A stretch of 13,184 bases of DNA, from the NCBI GenBank assembly GCA_023443025.1, contig JAEZWM010000005.1:1-13184 (forward strand), read 5' to 3'. This document shows positions 1 through 6,491 of the stretch, one piece after another. The position numbers and the translations under genes are program-made. Numbering within the stretch: position 1 is the stretch's first letter; each line of letters opens with the position of its first letter. This stretch comes from Bacillota bacterium. Its GTDB lineage: Bacteria > Bacillota > Clostridia > Tissierellales > Peptoniphilaceae. The notes under the pieces were generated by a model. The model saw only the letters and a list, made by a program, of their open reading frames with translations. It made no database searches and was not told the DNA's origin.

Positions 1-89
1 GATAGGATATTTAATACCAATACAGCTACACCCATCGCCAATGCCACAACGTTAAAGATTAATAATTTGATACTTTTAAAATTTTTCAT
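1..89 (-). CDS. N-terminal fragment of a membrane or secreted protein, unknown function
   Basis: An ATG at 89 on the minus strand opens a frame that stays open to the window edge (29 full codons, starting MKNFKSIKLLIFN). A strong ribosome site AAGGAGAGG lies on the minus strand at about 94-102, well spaced from the ATG, so the start is convincing. The visible residues are a short basic N-terminus (K2, K5, K8) followed by an unbroken hydrophobic stretch of about 20 residues. This is either a first transmembrane helix or an uncleaved signal anchor. No lipobox is seen in the visible part. The family cannot be named from 29 residues. It reads away from the rest of the window. Confidence 0.7.
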   Translation of the reverse strand, partial: MKNFKSIKLLIFNVVALAMGVAVLVLNIL

Positions 90-177
90 TCTACCTCTCC
101 TTACAGCATGCTTTTTTTATTTTAAATGTAATGTAATACCTAATACGATTAACTAAATTACTTCGTTAGATTTTTTA

Positions 178-220
178 TAATCAAAGCAAATTTCTGTCTT
201 TATATAATTTGCTTTGATTA
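178..220. repeat. 15-bp perfect inverted repeat (hairpin)
   Basis: Arms 178-192 (TAATCAAAGCAAATT) and 206-220 (AATTTGCTTTGATTA) are perfectly complementary around a 13-nt spacer. Neither strand has a convincing T-tract directly after the stem, so it is not an obvious intrinsic terminator. It sits between the decayed transposase and the gene starting at 89, about 90-130 nt upstream of that start. It could be a regulatory palindrome, an RNA hairpin, or a leftover of a mobile element. Confidence 0.6.
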
Positions 221-286
221 ACTTTAAACAAAGTCACTTTTTCTCAAAGTCTTTTAAAAATATTTCTTTTTAATTTCTTAGAATCT

Positions 287-689
287 TTATGAAAATCTTT
301 CATGGATAAGCCTATAGATTGTTAAGTTCGAAGGAATTTTATCTGTTTTAAACGTAGATCTGTTCGCTACTTGTTCTTCCAACAAGCACTAATATTTTCA
401 ATTATATGCTCAAGAATATCTGTATCACATTTAATTGTCTTATGCATTTTATTCGTGTTTCTATGTACTTATTATTTGAAAAGGTTGGATAATACTCATT
501 AATATGAATTTGGTTATATGATATACTTGGGTTTCGCTTTAGTTCTCTTGAAATAGTTTTTTTAATCTTTTTTAGAACAGTAGCAATTTTTATAACAGTA
601 ATACTTAAGTTTAATAAATGATTAATACAAGATTCTTCTCTAGTAATATGTGTATAGATAGAAGTTTTATATAAATTAAATATTTCTAA
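287..689 (-). pseudogene. Decayed IS30-family transposase, N-terminal part only
   Basis: Translating the minus strand gives one continuous frame from 689 to a stop at 404-402. It reads like the start of IS30-family transposases: THITREES, then an HTH-like segment ending in TISRELKRNPS. The match continues in a second frame (about 436-380, DILEHIIENISACW), where the family usually has a helix ending in a Trp. It continues in a third frame (379-287, EEQVANR, later IPSNLTIYRLIHERF), corresponding to the EQ-ANR and STIYR-I segments. At least two frameshifts and several stops break the gene, no start codon is apparent, and the C-terminal DDE catalytic part is missing. A further Lys-rich remnant may extend to about 240. 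The motif TGTTGCAATTAG at 740-751 is similar in kind to IS30-family terminal repeats, but this is not certain. The assignment rests on recognised motifs, not on a search. Confidence 0.72.
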
Positions 690-751
690 TTACTCACTCT
701 TTTTTAATTAGAGTATTTTCTGGGAGTTTTATTTACAGTGTTGCAATTAGT

Positions 752-1060
752 ATGATAACTCATCTATTTAAAATGCTTATATATTGTTTGTTAATAATTG
801 GTTAATTTTATTATTCAACATTTTTAAAGAACTTTGCACTTTTATTACTTAAATATTTTTTATAATGATTATGGACATGTTTTACGTTAATAAATACTGA
901 GAAAGTAGTGTTAAATAGCTTTTAAAAGCCGCTTAAATACACATATAATTTTAAGTGTGTTTTCGGTTAACAATTGGTTTTAGTATCTATTTTGTAAGTT
1001 CATACTTTTCCATCATTAACATTTTGTAATCTTTATAAGCTTTATTAGATTCGAAATACA
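752..1060. other. AT-rich intergenic stretch, no gene seen
   Basis: No open frame with a plausible start and ribosome site is visible on either strand. A 12-bp palindrome GCTTTTAAAAGC lies at 918-929, too short and AT-rich to call. The stretch separates the transposase remnant from the promoter of the lipoprotein gene and may be further decayed insertion sequence. Confidence 0.5.
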
Positions 1061-1063
1061 TAG

Positions 1064-1069
1064 TATAAT
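1064..1069 (+). promoter_or_regulatory. Candidate -10 box of the lipoprotein gene
   Basis: A perfect TATAAT lies 52 nt upstream of the TTG start at 1122, giving an expected leader of roughly 45 nt. No good TTGACA-like box is found 16-18 nt upstream (the 1041-1046 hexamer is TTTATT), so the promoter call rests on the -10 box alone. Confidence 0.4.
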
Positions 1070-1121
1070 ATAGAAGACGGAGATAATTACATTTTATATA
1101 GAATTTCAACAGGAGGTTAAT

Positions 1122-1616
1122 TTGAAAAAAATATTAATATTATTGATGGCAGCTCTTCTGCTCACAGGATGTTTTGGTGGTAAGAAGAACAAGCCTGAGA
1201 AAAGTAAAACGGAAGAAATCCCGGTTCAAGAGATTGAAGTAAAAGTTGAGGAAAAGAAAATGGAAGAGAAAAAAGAAGAAGAAAATAAAATAGATATGGA
1301 GGCTGTAAAATCAGAACTCGAGAGTCAAATTTCTGATATTGCAGAAGTAACTATAGATGATAATACTCTTAATTTAAAACCAATTGGAGAAGCTGAAAAG
1401 TATCTAGGTGATATAAATAAGGCTGCAAGGAATCCGATTTTACGTAGTGCTTGGTCTATGGTAGTCGATAAACTCACTACAGAGGCCAAGAGCATAAAAG
1501 AAAACCATGGGACCGGTATAACTATCAATGTAGTCAATCCAAACAATGGAGATGTTCTTCTTACCGTTGAAGATGGTGAAGTAACTTATGATGTGATTGA
1601 GGAATTAAGAAAATAA
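1122..1616 (+). CDS. Putative lipoprotein with charged linker, unknown function
   Basis: A 164-residue protein, the only plus-strand gene here. The start is TTG: a perfect AGGAGG at 1111-1116 sits 5 nt upstream, while the next ATG (codon 9) would cut off most of the signal peptide. Residues 1-17 form a lipoprotein signal peptide (MKK, hydrophobic core, lipobox LLTGC with Cys17 as the lipidation site), so the mature protein should be anchored on the outer face of the membrane. Residues 20-57 are a Lys/Glu-rich, probably extended or coiled linker with EEKK-type repeats. Residues 58-164 form a compact alpha/beta domain with alternating polar/hydrophobic strands near the end (ITINVVNP, DVLLTVEDGEVTYDV). 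I do not recognise the family. It converges on the ABC transporter gene with only 33 nt between stop codons. Confidence 0.85.
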   Translation: MKKILILLMAALLLTGCFGGKKNKPEKSKTEEIPVQEIEVKVEEKKMEEKKEEENKIDMEAVKSELESQISDIAEVTIDDNTLNLKPIGEAEKYLGDINKAARNPILRSAWSMVVDKLTTEAKSIKENHGTGITINVVNPNNGDVLLTVEDGEVTYDVIEELRK

Positions 1617-1620
1617 TAAA

Positions 1621-1648
1621 AAAAGAGCATCACTTTCGATGCTCTTTT
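1621..1648. terminator. Bidirectional intrinsic terminator
   Basis: An 11-bp perfect stem (1621-1631 with 1638-1648, core GAGCATC/GATGCTC) with a 6-nt loop. On the plus strand it ends in TTTTCTT after the lipoprotein gene. On the minus strand the stem runs into TTTTTTTATTATTTT after the ABC transporter gene. It fits the 33-nt gap between two convergent genes and can serve both. Confidence 0.9.
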
Positions 1649-1649
1649 C

Positions 1650-3422
1650 TTATACGCTTAATTCCATAGTATTTAACGAGCTATTTCCTATCTTATATAG
1701 TTCGTAGTAGGTTCTCTTTGCTCTTAAAAGCTCTTCATGCGTTCCGGCTTCTTGGATGCCGTCTTCTGTTAATACTATGATTTTGTCTGCATTTTTAATA
1801 GTTGACAGTCTATGTGCAATTGTCAGTGTCGTTCTGCCTTTTGATAGCTGTTCCAGTGACTTTTGGATAATCTTTTCGCTTGTATTATCCAGTGCGGATG
1901 TTGCCTCGTCTAGAACTAGGATTGGCGGATTCTTTAAGAATACTCTGGCAATACTGATTCTCTGCTTTTGTCCTCCTGAGAGTTTAACTCCTCTTTCTCC
2001 TACATAGGTTTCAAATCCACTTGGTAATTCCATTATAAAGTCATATGCTCCGGCTAGTTTTGCAGCTGTTTCTATTTCTTCTCTACTAGCTCCGGGTTTT
2101 CCATATTCTATATTGTCATAAACTGAACCTGAAAACAGATAAACGTCTTGTGCTACCATACCTATGGCGCTTCTTAGGGATTTTAATTTGATATCCCTTA
2201 TATCTGTACCATCCAGTGTTATTGAACCTGATTTTACATCGTAGAATCTCGGTATGAGATTACACAGTGTGGTCTTACCACCACCGGATGGACCCACTAT
2301 GGCTATGTTTTCACCTGGATGTATTTCGAGATTTAAATTTCTTAGTATTTGTTCGTCATGATTTTCATAATTAAATGATACATCGTTGAATTTTATATGC
2401 CCATCGACGTCCTTTAGTTCAATCGCGTCCGGTCTATCGACGATGTCAGGCTTTTCATCCATAATTTCAAAGAATCTCTCAATCCCTGTCATGCCCCTTT
2501 GAAACTGTTCCGTAAACTCTACAATCCTTCTAACTGTCATTAGAAGTGTGGAAACATATAATACATATGCCACTAAATCACCCGGATCGATTCTTCCCGA
2601 TATTACGAAGTATCCACCGAGTAGTATCACCGATAAATTCATTAGTGCATCAAATGATCTGTTGACCACCTGGAATCCGGCCATATTTCTGTAGGTTCTT
2701 TTCTTTATTTTTAAGAATTCTTCATTGTCTTTTTCAAATTTATCTTTTTCGATATCCTCACCGGTAAAAGATTTAACCACCCTAACTCCGAGTAGTGAGT
2801 CCTCAATACCTGCATTTAGTTCACCTATATGTTTACGTTGGTCCATGAATGATTTTTTTAGTCTTGTTCTATATGCTGTTGAGGCTAGAATCATTAGTGG
2901 AATCAATGTATAGATAACTACCGTCAGTACTAGATTAATTCTAGCAAGTATTATAAAGGATATAAATATTTTAATACCTGCGATGAAAAACTCTTCCGGA
3001 CAATGATGAGAGAATTCAGTTATATCAAATAGATCGGCTGTAATCCTGCTCATGATATGCCCAACTTTGGTATTGTTATAAAAATTATCTGAAAGTGTTT
3101 GTAGGTGTGAGAATAAATCTCTCCTCATATCCTTTTCTATACGCGCACCCATTACATGACCGATGTTTTGCATATAGTATTGTGCAACTATTTCTACCAA
3201 TCTCAGTCCTAAATAAAGTAATCCAAGTCTACCCACTACGTTTAGTGTCAGCGCAGTCCTATCCGTCATTGCGGTATTTGTTAGATACCTAAATATAAGT
3301 GGAAATACTAATTCACAGACGGTAGTTAGAGCAGCAAAGAACAAGTCGATAAACAGTATATGTTTATAATCATTAAAATAAGGAATAAATCTTGTAATTG
3401 TTCCTCTTTTTTGTCCTTCCAT
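1650..3422 (-). CDS. ABC exporter half-transporter (membrane domain fused to ATPase)
   Basis: A 590-residue protein with the type IV (MsbA/BmrA-like) exporter layout. Residues about 15-310 form the six-helix membrane domain, starting with a hydrophobic helix near 21-45. Residues about 340-575 form the ATPase. The motifs are all intact: Walker A GPSGGGKTT (about 376-384), Q-loop MVAQD, signature LSGGQ (about 480-484), Walker B ILVLDEAT (about 500-507) with the catalytic Glu, D-loop SALD, and switch His in AHRLST (about 536). Because the site is canonical and there is no partner half-transporter next to it, it probably acts as a homodimer. The substrate (lipid, drug or peptide) cannot be told. 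The ATG at 3422 follows AAAGGAGGT closely, which supports the start. The gene lies just downstream of the zinc-ribbon operon with only a hairpin between them, so it may be partly co-transcribed. Confidence 0.93.
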   Translation of the reverse strand: MEGQKRGTITRFIPYFNDYKHILFIDLFFAALTTVCELVFPLIFRYLTNTAMTDRTALTLNVVGRLGLLYLGLRLVEIVAQYYMQNIGHVMGARIEKDMRRDLFSHLQTLSDNFYNNTKVGHIMSRITADLFDITEFSHHCPEEFFIAGIKIFISFIILARINLVLTVVIYTLIPLMILASTAYRTRLKKSFMDQRKHIGELNAGIEDSLLGVRVVKSFTGEDIEKDKFEKDNEEFLKIKKRTYRNMAGFQVVNRSFDALMNLSVILLGGYFVISGRIDPGDLVAYVLYVSTLLMTVRRIVEFTEQFQRGMTGIERFFEIMDEKPDIVDRPDAIELKDVDGHIKFNDVSFNYENHDEQILRNLNLEIHPGENIAIVGPSGGGKTTLCNLIPRFYDVKSGSITLDGTDIRDIKLKSLRSAIGMVAQDVYLFSGSVYDNIEYGKPGASREEIETAAKLAGAYDFIMELPSGFETYVGERGVKLSGGQKQRISIARVFLKNPPILVLDEATSALDNTSEKIIQKSLEQLSKGRTTLTIAHRLSTIKNADKIIVLTEDGIQEAGTHEELLRAKRTYYELYKIGNSSLNTMELSV

Positions 3423-3442
3423 TTTACCTCCTTTTCCATTTT

Positions 3443-3469
3443 AAATCGGTGCGAATCACGCACCGATTT
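3443..3469 (-). terminator. Hairpin between the zinc-ribbon operon and the ABC transporter gene
   Basis: An 11-bp perfect stem (3443-3453 with 3459-3469, core ATCGGTGCG/CGCACCGAT) with a 5-nt loop, directly after the stop at 3472. On the minus strand only TTT then AAAATGG follows, so the T-tract is poor. It may be a partial terminator or an RNA-stabilising hairpin that lets some transcription reach the ABC gene, whose ribosome site starts within about 10 nt of the stem. Confidence 0.65.
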
Positions 3470-3471
3470 GT

Positions 3472-5637
3472 TTACTCACCCACTGGATGATCGATTAAAT
3501 TTTCTAAATTGATATATCTTTCAGTTTCTCCCCACATATTTATGAACCAGTCATTTTTATCAGGATCAAATGTTAAATGGAATCCTGTTATTTGTGACAT
3601 CTCGTATGGTTCATATCCATCTTCTATGGATGATCCTTTTGGGAACTCAGTTGCATGGAAGTTTAATCTACCTCCTATATATGCGGTATATGCTCCATTT
3701 TCTCCTGATTCAACAGAGAACGAACTTGGATCATAGTAGAAATTATCATATACCCTATAGTAAGTCATTCCATTGTCGATACCTGTTTGTATTATACTCT
3801 GTGTTGTGCTTAGTTCCGGTTCGATAATAGTTGTGAATCCATCCATGCTCATATTTCTTCTAGCCATTCCATCTTCTTTAAGCATTTTCTCTATTCTAGA
3901 GATAATATGGTTCATTGTAGCTTCGTTATCCATGTCTACATAAAGACTTAGAAGTGCTTCACCTGATAGAGTTACTTCTTCTGAGTACCCGGTGCCCCAT
4001 GGATAATCTATTGCAAGTTTGATTTTATCGCCTGAGACAACTGATTTTAGTGGTATTTCGTTATATTCAGTAACTGTAAGTCCTGTGTCTTCGTTATTAA
4101 TAAATACTCTTGCATCTTTTTGTGTTGTGTCAATATGAAACTCAGTTTCGCCTGCCCATTTGTTATTATCTGTTGGAGCAGGTTCTTCTTGAGGAGCTGT
4201 CTGCTCGGGTTGTTCCGGACTAGTTTCAGCTACAGCCGGTGTTAAGCTAGCGAGATTAATATTTAAATGTCCCATCTGCATATTGTCGTTTGTTGGTGAT
4301 ACATTTACTTCATATGTTTCATTATTTGTATTGTTTAATAATGAGTATATTCCCGGGAACAGCTTGATATTATCCGCATTGCCTGTGTACTGCTCACCTG
4401 CTAAGGTGTAGTTTGATCCTTCAGGAGCCGCAACACTCAATAGTAATGGATCTAGTATGACCTTGTAGTCTTTAAAGAACAGATATTTACTTCCAACACT
4501 TTCAAGCCTATAATTACGTTCACTCTTATAGTTTTCATCTATGCTAAGCTTGGAAGAGTCTTCTTTTATTGCTCCTATCAATGAAGATCTATAAATCTGA
4601 TCAGACTTCATCAATTTTACAAATGGTGCTAATCTCTCTTCTGTAATAGGAAGGTCTTCATCTGAACTTACTACAACTTTTTGCAGATTTTGAATGTTTT
4701 CATTCGCTACAGCATCTTCAAATCTGGAAATAACTCTCTTCTTATCGGTAAGCCCTGAAGCTGTCGCATAAAGAACACTACATACAGCTAGTACAATTAG
4801 TGCTGGTAGTATAAAAGTGCTTAGCTTGAATGGTTTTTTGTCCTTTTTTTCGGTTTCCGTTTTTACTTTTTTATCTTCATCTGATGTTTTAACCGTTCGA
4901 ACTTTTCTGTTTTCAATTTGTCTTTCACTATCTGCTAATCTAATTTTTTGAGTAGATGTTAATTCTTCTTCGCTAGTTTGAGGCTCTTCTATATCATGAT
5001 TTATTGTATCTGCTTTTTCTTTTGACTCTTTAATTAGTCTCTTTTTCTCTTCAGATAGTACAACTCTATCTTCAAATCTAGATCCTTGCTCATAATCATC
5101 AAGTGATGGGAGAAGTACTGTATGATCTTTGCTATCTTGTGAGAATTCCTCTTTTGGTTCCTCACTTATAGTCTCGATTTCTTCTTCAATGTCATCAGAT
5201 ATTCTTTCTGATTCGTACTTTTTATCACCACTGAATAAATTGTCAACGGTCTTTTTTGATTTTTTGAAAAAAGCTGGAATGTCAAGCTCATCATCTGTAA
5301 ACTCAGCATCTGATATTGGTATTTCTCTTGTAATATCCATATCTTTGTCAGATACAGAGTGATCAATAGGATCTGATTTTGGTTCTTTTACATTATCGTA
5401 TAATTCATCATAAGGTTTACTATAATCAAATTTGAAATCATCTTTCTCTTCGTTAGAAATAGGTATTTTTGCTTCAATTTTGGTACCGCATTTTTTACAG
5501 AAATTGTCGCCTACAGCATAATTGAAACCGCAATTTGAACAAGAATGTTCCGAAATATTTTCAACTTCAGTTCCACATTTCTTGCAAAAATTGTCATTTT
5601 TGTTCAATTCGTTACCACAATTTTTACATTTATTCAT
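3472..5637 (-). CDS. Zinc-ribbon membrane protein, TcaA/YvbJ-like
   Basis: A 721-residue protein. Residues 1-50 hold two zinc ribbons with paired cysteines C4/C7-C18/C21 and C33/C36-C47/C50. Residues about 55-265 are acidic, low-complexity and probably disordered. A single membrane helix (about 271-293, LPALIVLAVCSVLYATASG) follows a basic stretch, so the ribbons should be cytoplasmic and the rest outside. The exterior begins with a segment like the TcaA/YvbJ first domain (ITEERLAPFVKLM). It continues with two PEGA-like beta domains (about 395-450 and 500-560) split by a Pro/Glu/Gln/Thr linker, and a C-terminal NTF2-like region (about 565-715). This order is that of TcaA/YvbJ envelope proteins; TcaA affects glycopeptide response in staphylococci. 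The exact role here is unknown. A GGGGA ribosome site precedes the ATG, whose A is shared with the stop of the upstream gene (TAATG), implying coupled translation. Confidence 0.85.
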   Translation of the reverse strand: MNKCKNCGNELNKNDNFCKKCGTEVENISEHSCSNCGFNYAVGDNFCKKCGTKIEAKIPISNEEKDDFKFDYSKPYDELYDNVKEPKSDPIDHSVSDKDMDITREIPISDAEFTDDELDIPAFFKKSKKTVDNLFSGDKKYESERISDDIEEEIETISEEPKEEFSQDSKDHTVLLPSLDDYEQGSRFEDRVVLSEEKKRLIKESKEKADTINHDIEEPQTSEEELTSTQKIRLADSERQIENRKVRTVKTSDEDKKVKTETEKKDKKPFKLSTFILPALIVLAVCSVLYATASGLTDKKRVISRFEDAVANENIQNLQKVVVSSDEDLPITEERLAPFVKLMKSDQIYRSSLIGAIKEDSSKLSIDENYKSERNYRLESVGSKYLFFKDYKVILDPLLLSVAAPEGSNYTLAGEQYTGNADNIKLFPGIYSLLNNTNNETYEVNVSPTNDNMQMGHLNINLASLTPAVAETSPEQPEQTAPQEEPAPTDNNKWAGETEFHIDTTQKDARVFINNEDTGLTVTEYNEIPLKSVVSGDKIKLAIDYPWGTGYSEEVTLSGEALLSLYVDMDNEATMNHIISRIEKMLKEDGMARRNMSMDGFTTIIEPELSTTQSIIQTGIDNGMTYYRVYDNFYYDPSSFSVESGENGAYTAYIGGRLNFHATEFPKGSSIEDGYEPYEMSQITGFHLTFDPDKNDWFINMWGETERYINLENLIDHPVGE

Positions 5638-5882
5638 TATTCTTTCCCCTTTATTTCACTCAGCCCAAACAAGCCTTTAATTCGATCTAGAATACCAACT
5701 TCCTCGGTTTTATTTTCCGTTATCCCATCACTAATTCTAAAGCTGTAATGTGGTTCACCTGTTTGAGAATCATAATTACCGGCATTTGAATTGTTAATCA
5801 TGGAATAATTATCTACACCATTAAGTAATTTACTATTTTCACAATCTCCCGTTTCCGGGTTATAGTTCTTGTAATCAGTCAT
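5637..5882 (-). CDS. Small hydrophilic protein of the zinc-ribbon operon, unknown function
   Basis: An 81-residue protein without a signal peptide, membrane helix or cysteine pair (one Cys, residue 14). It carries a short internal repeat, NYNPETGD (6-13) and NYDSQTGEP (36-44), and ends in a short amphipathic segment (ILDRIKGLFGLSE, 64-76) that could bind a partner or membrane. The ATG follows the upstream gene's TAG with no spacer; GAGGTC inside the 3' end of that gene is the likely ribosome site. The stop overlaps the next start by one base. I do not recognise a family. It is judged real from its tight placement between two clear genes and its clean ribosome site. Confidence 0.8.
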   Translation of the reverse strand: MTDYKNYNPETGDCENSKLLNGVDNYSMINNSNAGNYDSQTGEPHYSFRISDGITENKTEEVGILDRIKGLFGLSEIKGKE

Positions 5883-6245
5883 CTATCTGACCTCGCTATC
5901 CTGCATGCCGCCACATGCACTACAATACCTATCATTTTTTGAAATCATAGTAGAACAAAACTCACAATTTAATTTATCAGCATAAAACTCTTCAATGTTG
6001 TAACCACAATTCGCACAAAATATAGTTTCATCGTCATAGTCTGATCTGCAGTTTGGACATATCATATCTTTTTTTGCAGGAACAGATTCTCTTTTTTCAT
6101 TATAAATTTGACTTTCTAATTCTACAATTTGATTTGAAATATTAATAAATTCATCTCTATCTTCATTTTTGTTAAGGTAGCTTTTATGTGTCAAACGTCC
6201 AAGTTCCAAGTAATTATCAATTAAAGCTTTTTCTCTATTGTCCAT
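5883..6245 (-). CDS. Double zinc-ribbon protein, unknown function
   Basis: A 120-residue soluble protein. Residues 1-55 are predicted helical, and 61-113 form two zinc ribbons with cysteine pairs C63/C66-C77/C80 and C94/C97-C108/C111, all intact. The start is placed at the ATG at 6245. The GAGAGGT ribosome site sits about 7 nt before this ATG and overlaps the upstream GTG (6254), which therefore cannot use it. It is the first gene of a three-gene operon and shares the zinc-ribbon design with the last gene. The ribbons probably mediate protein or nucleic-acid contacts; no enzyme activity is suggested. Confidence 0.85.
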   Translation of the reverse strand: MDNREKALIDNYLELGRLTHKSYLNKNEDRDEFINISNQIVELESQIYNEKRESVPAKKDMICPNCRSDYDDETIFCANCGYNIEEFYADKLNCEFCSTMISKNDRYCSACGGMQDSEVR

Positions 6246-6298
6246 TACATACACCTCTCACTAAAAATTAATATAGTAATTATTCATTATATTATAAT

Positions 6299-6328
6299 AT
6301 CATATCTATGTGTTTTAATAAAGTTCAA
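6299..6328 (-). promoter_or_regulatory. Candidate promoter of the zinc-ribbon operon
   Basis: On the minus strand, TTGAAC (6328-6323) and TATGAT (6304-6299) are separated by 18 nt, giving a leader of about 45 nt to the ATG at 6245. Overlapping TATAAT-like boxes at 6286-6296 are alternatives. The rest of 6329-6457 is AT-rich without a visible gene. Confidence 0.5.
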
Positions 6329-6457
6329 AGCTTCAGATTTGTTTGTTTTATAATATTGATAAATGCGTGAAATTTACTCTTCAAAAAAAGACATACTAAA
6401 ACTAGTATATAATAATTATTAGTAGAACTGTGTTTAACTAGTCTTAATCTAAATTTT

Positions 6458-6488
6458 AAAAGGCCAAAGCTCTTGACTTTGACCTTTT
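6458..6488 (-). terminator. Intrinsic terminator of the pap-pepF operon
   Basis: A 12-bp stem (6458-6469 with 6477-6488) with a 7-nt loop, just past the pepF stop. On the minus-strand RNA the one non-Watson-Crick position is a G-U pair. On the plus strand it would be a C-A mismatch, so the hairpin is better formed in the direction of pepF. The T-run is short (CCTTTT). Confidence 0.8.
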
Positions 6489-6491
6489 AGA

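Noticed and set aside
918..929. 12-bp palindrome GCTTTTAAAAGC as an operator
   Set aside because: Short AT-rich palindromes are expected by chance in such sequence, and no gene start is near.
1325..1546. 73-codon minus-strand frame opposite the lipoprotein
   Set aside because: It is antisense to a gene with a clear signal peptide and ribosome site, and has no initiation signal of its own.
5166..5366. 66-codon minus-strand frame inside the TcaA-like gene
   Set aside because: It overlaps the acidic low-complexity segment of the real gene in another frame and has no ribosome site or recognisable product.
6246..6254. GTG start at 6254 for the double zinc-ribbon protein
   Set aside because: The GTG lies within the ribosome site that is correctly spaced for the ATG at 6245.
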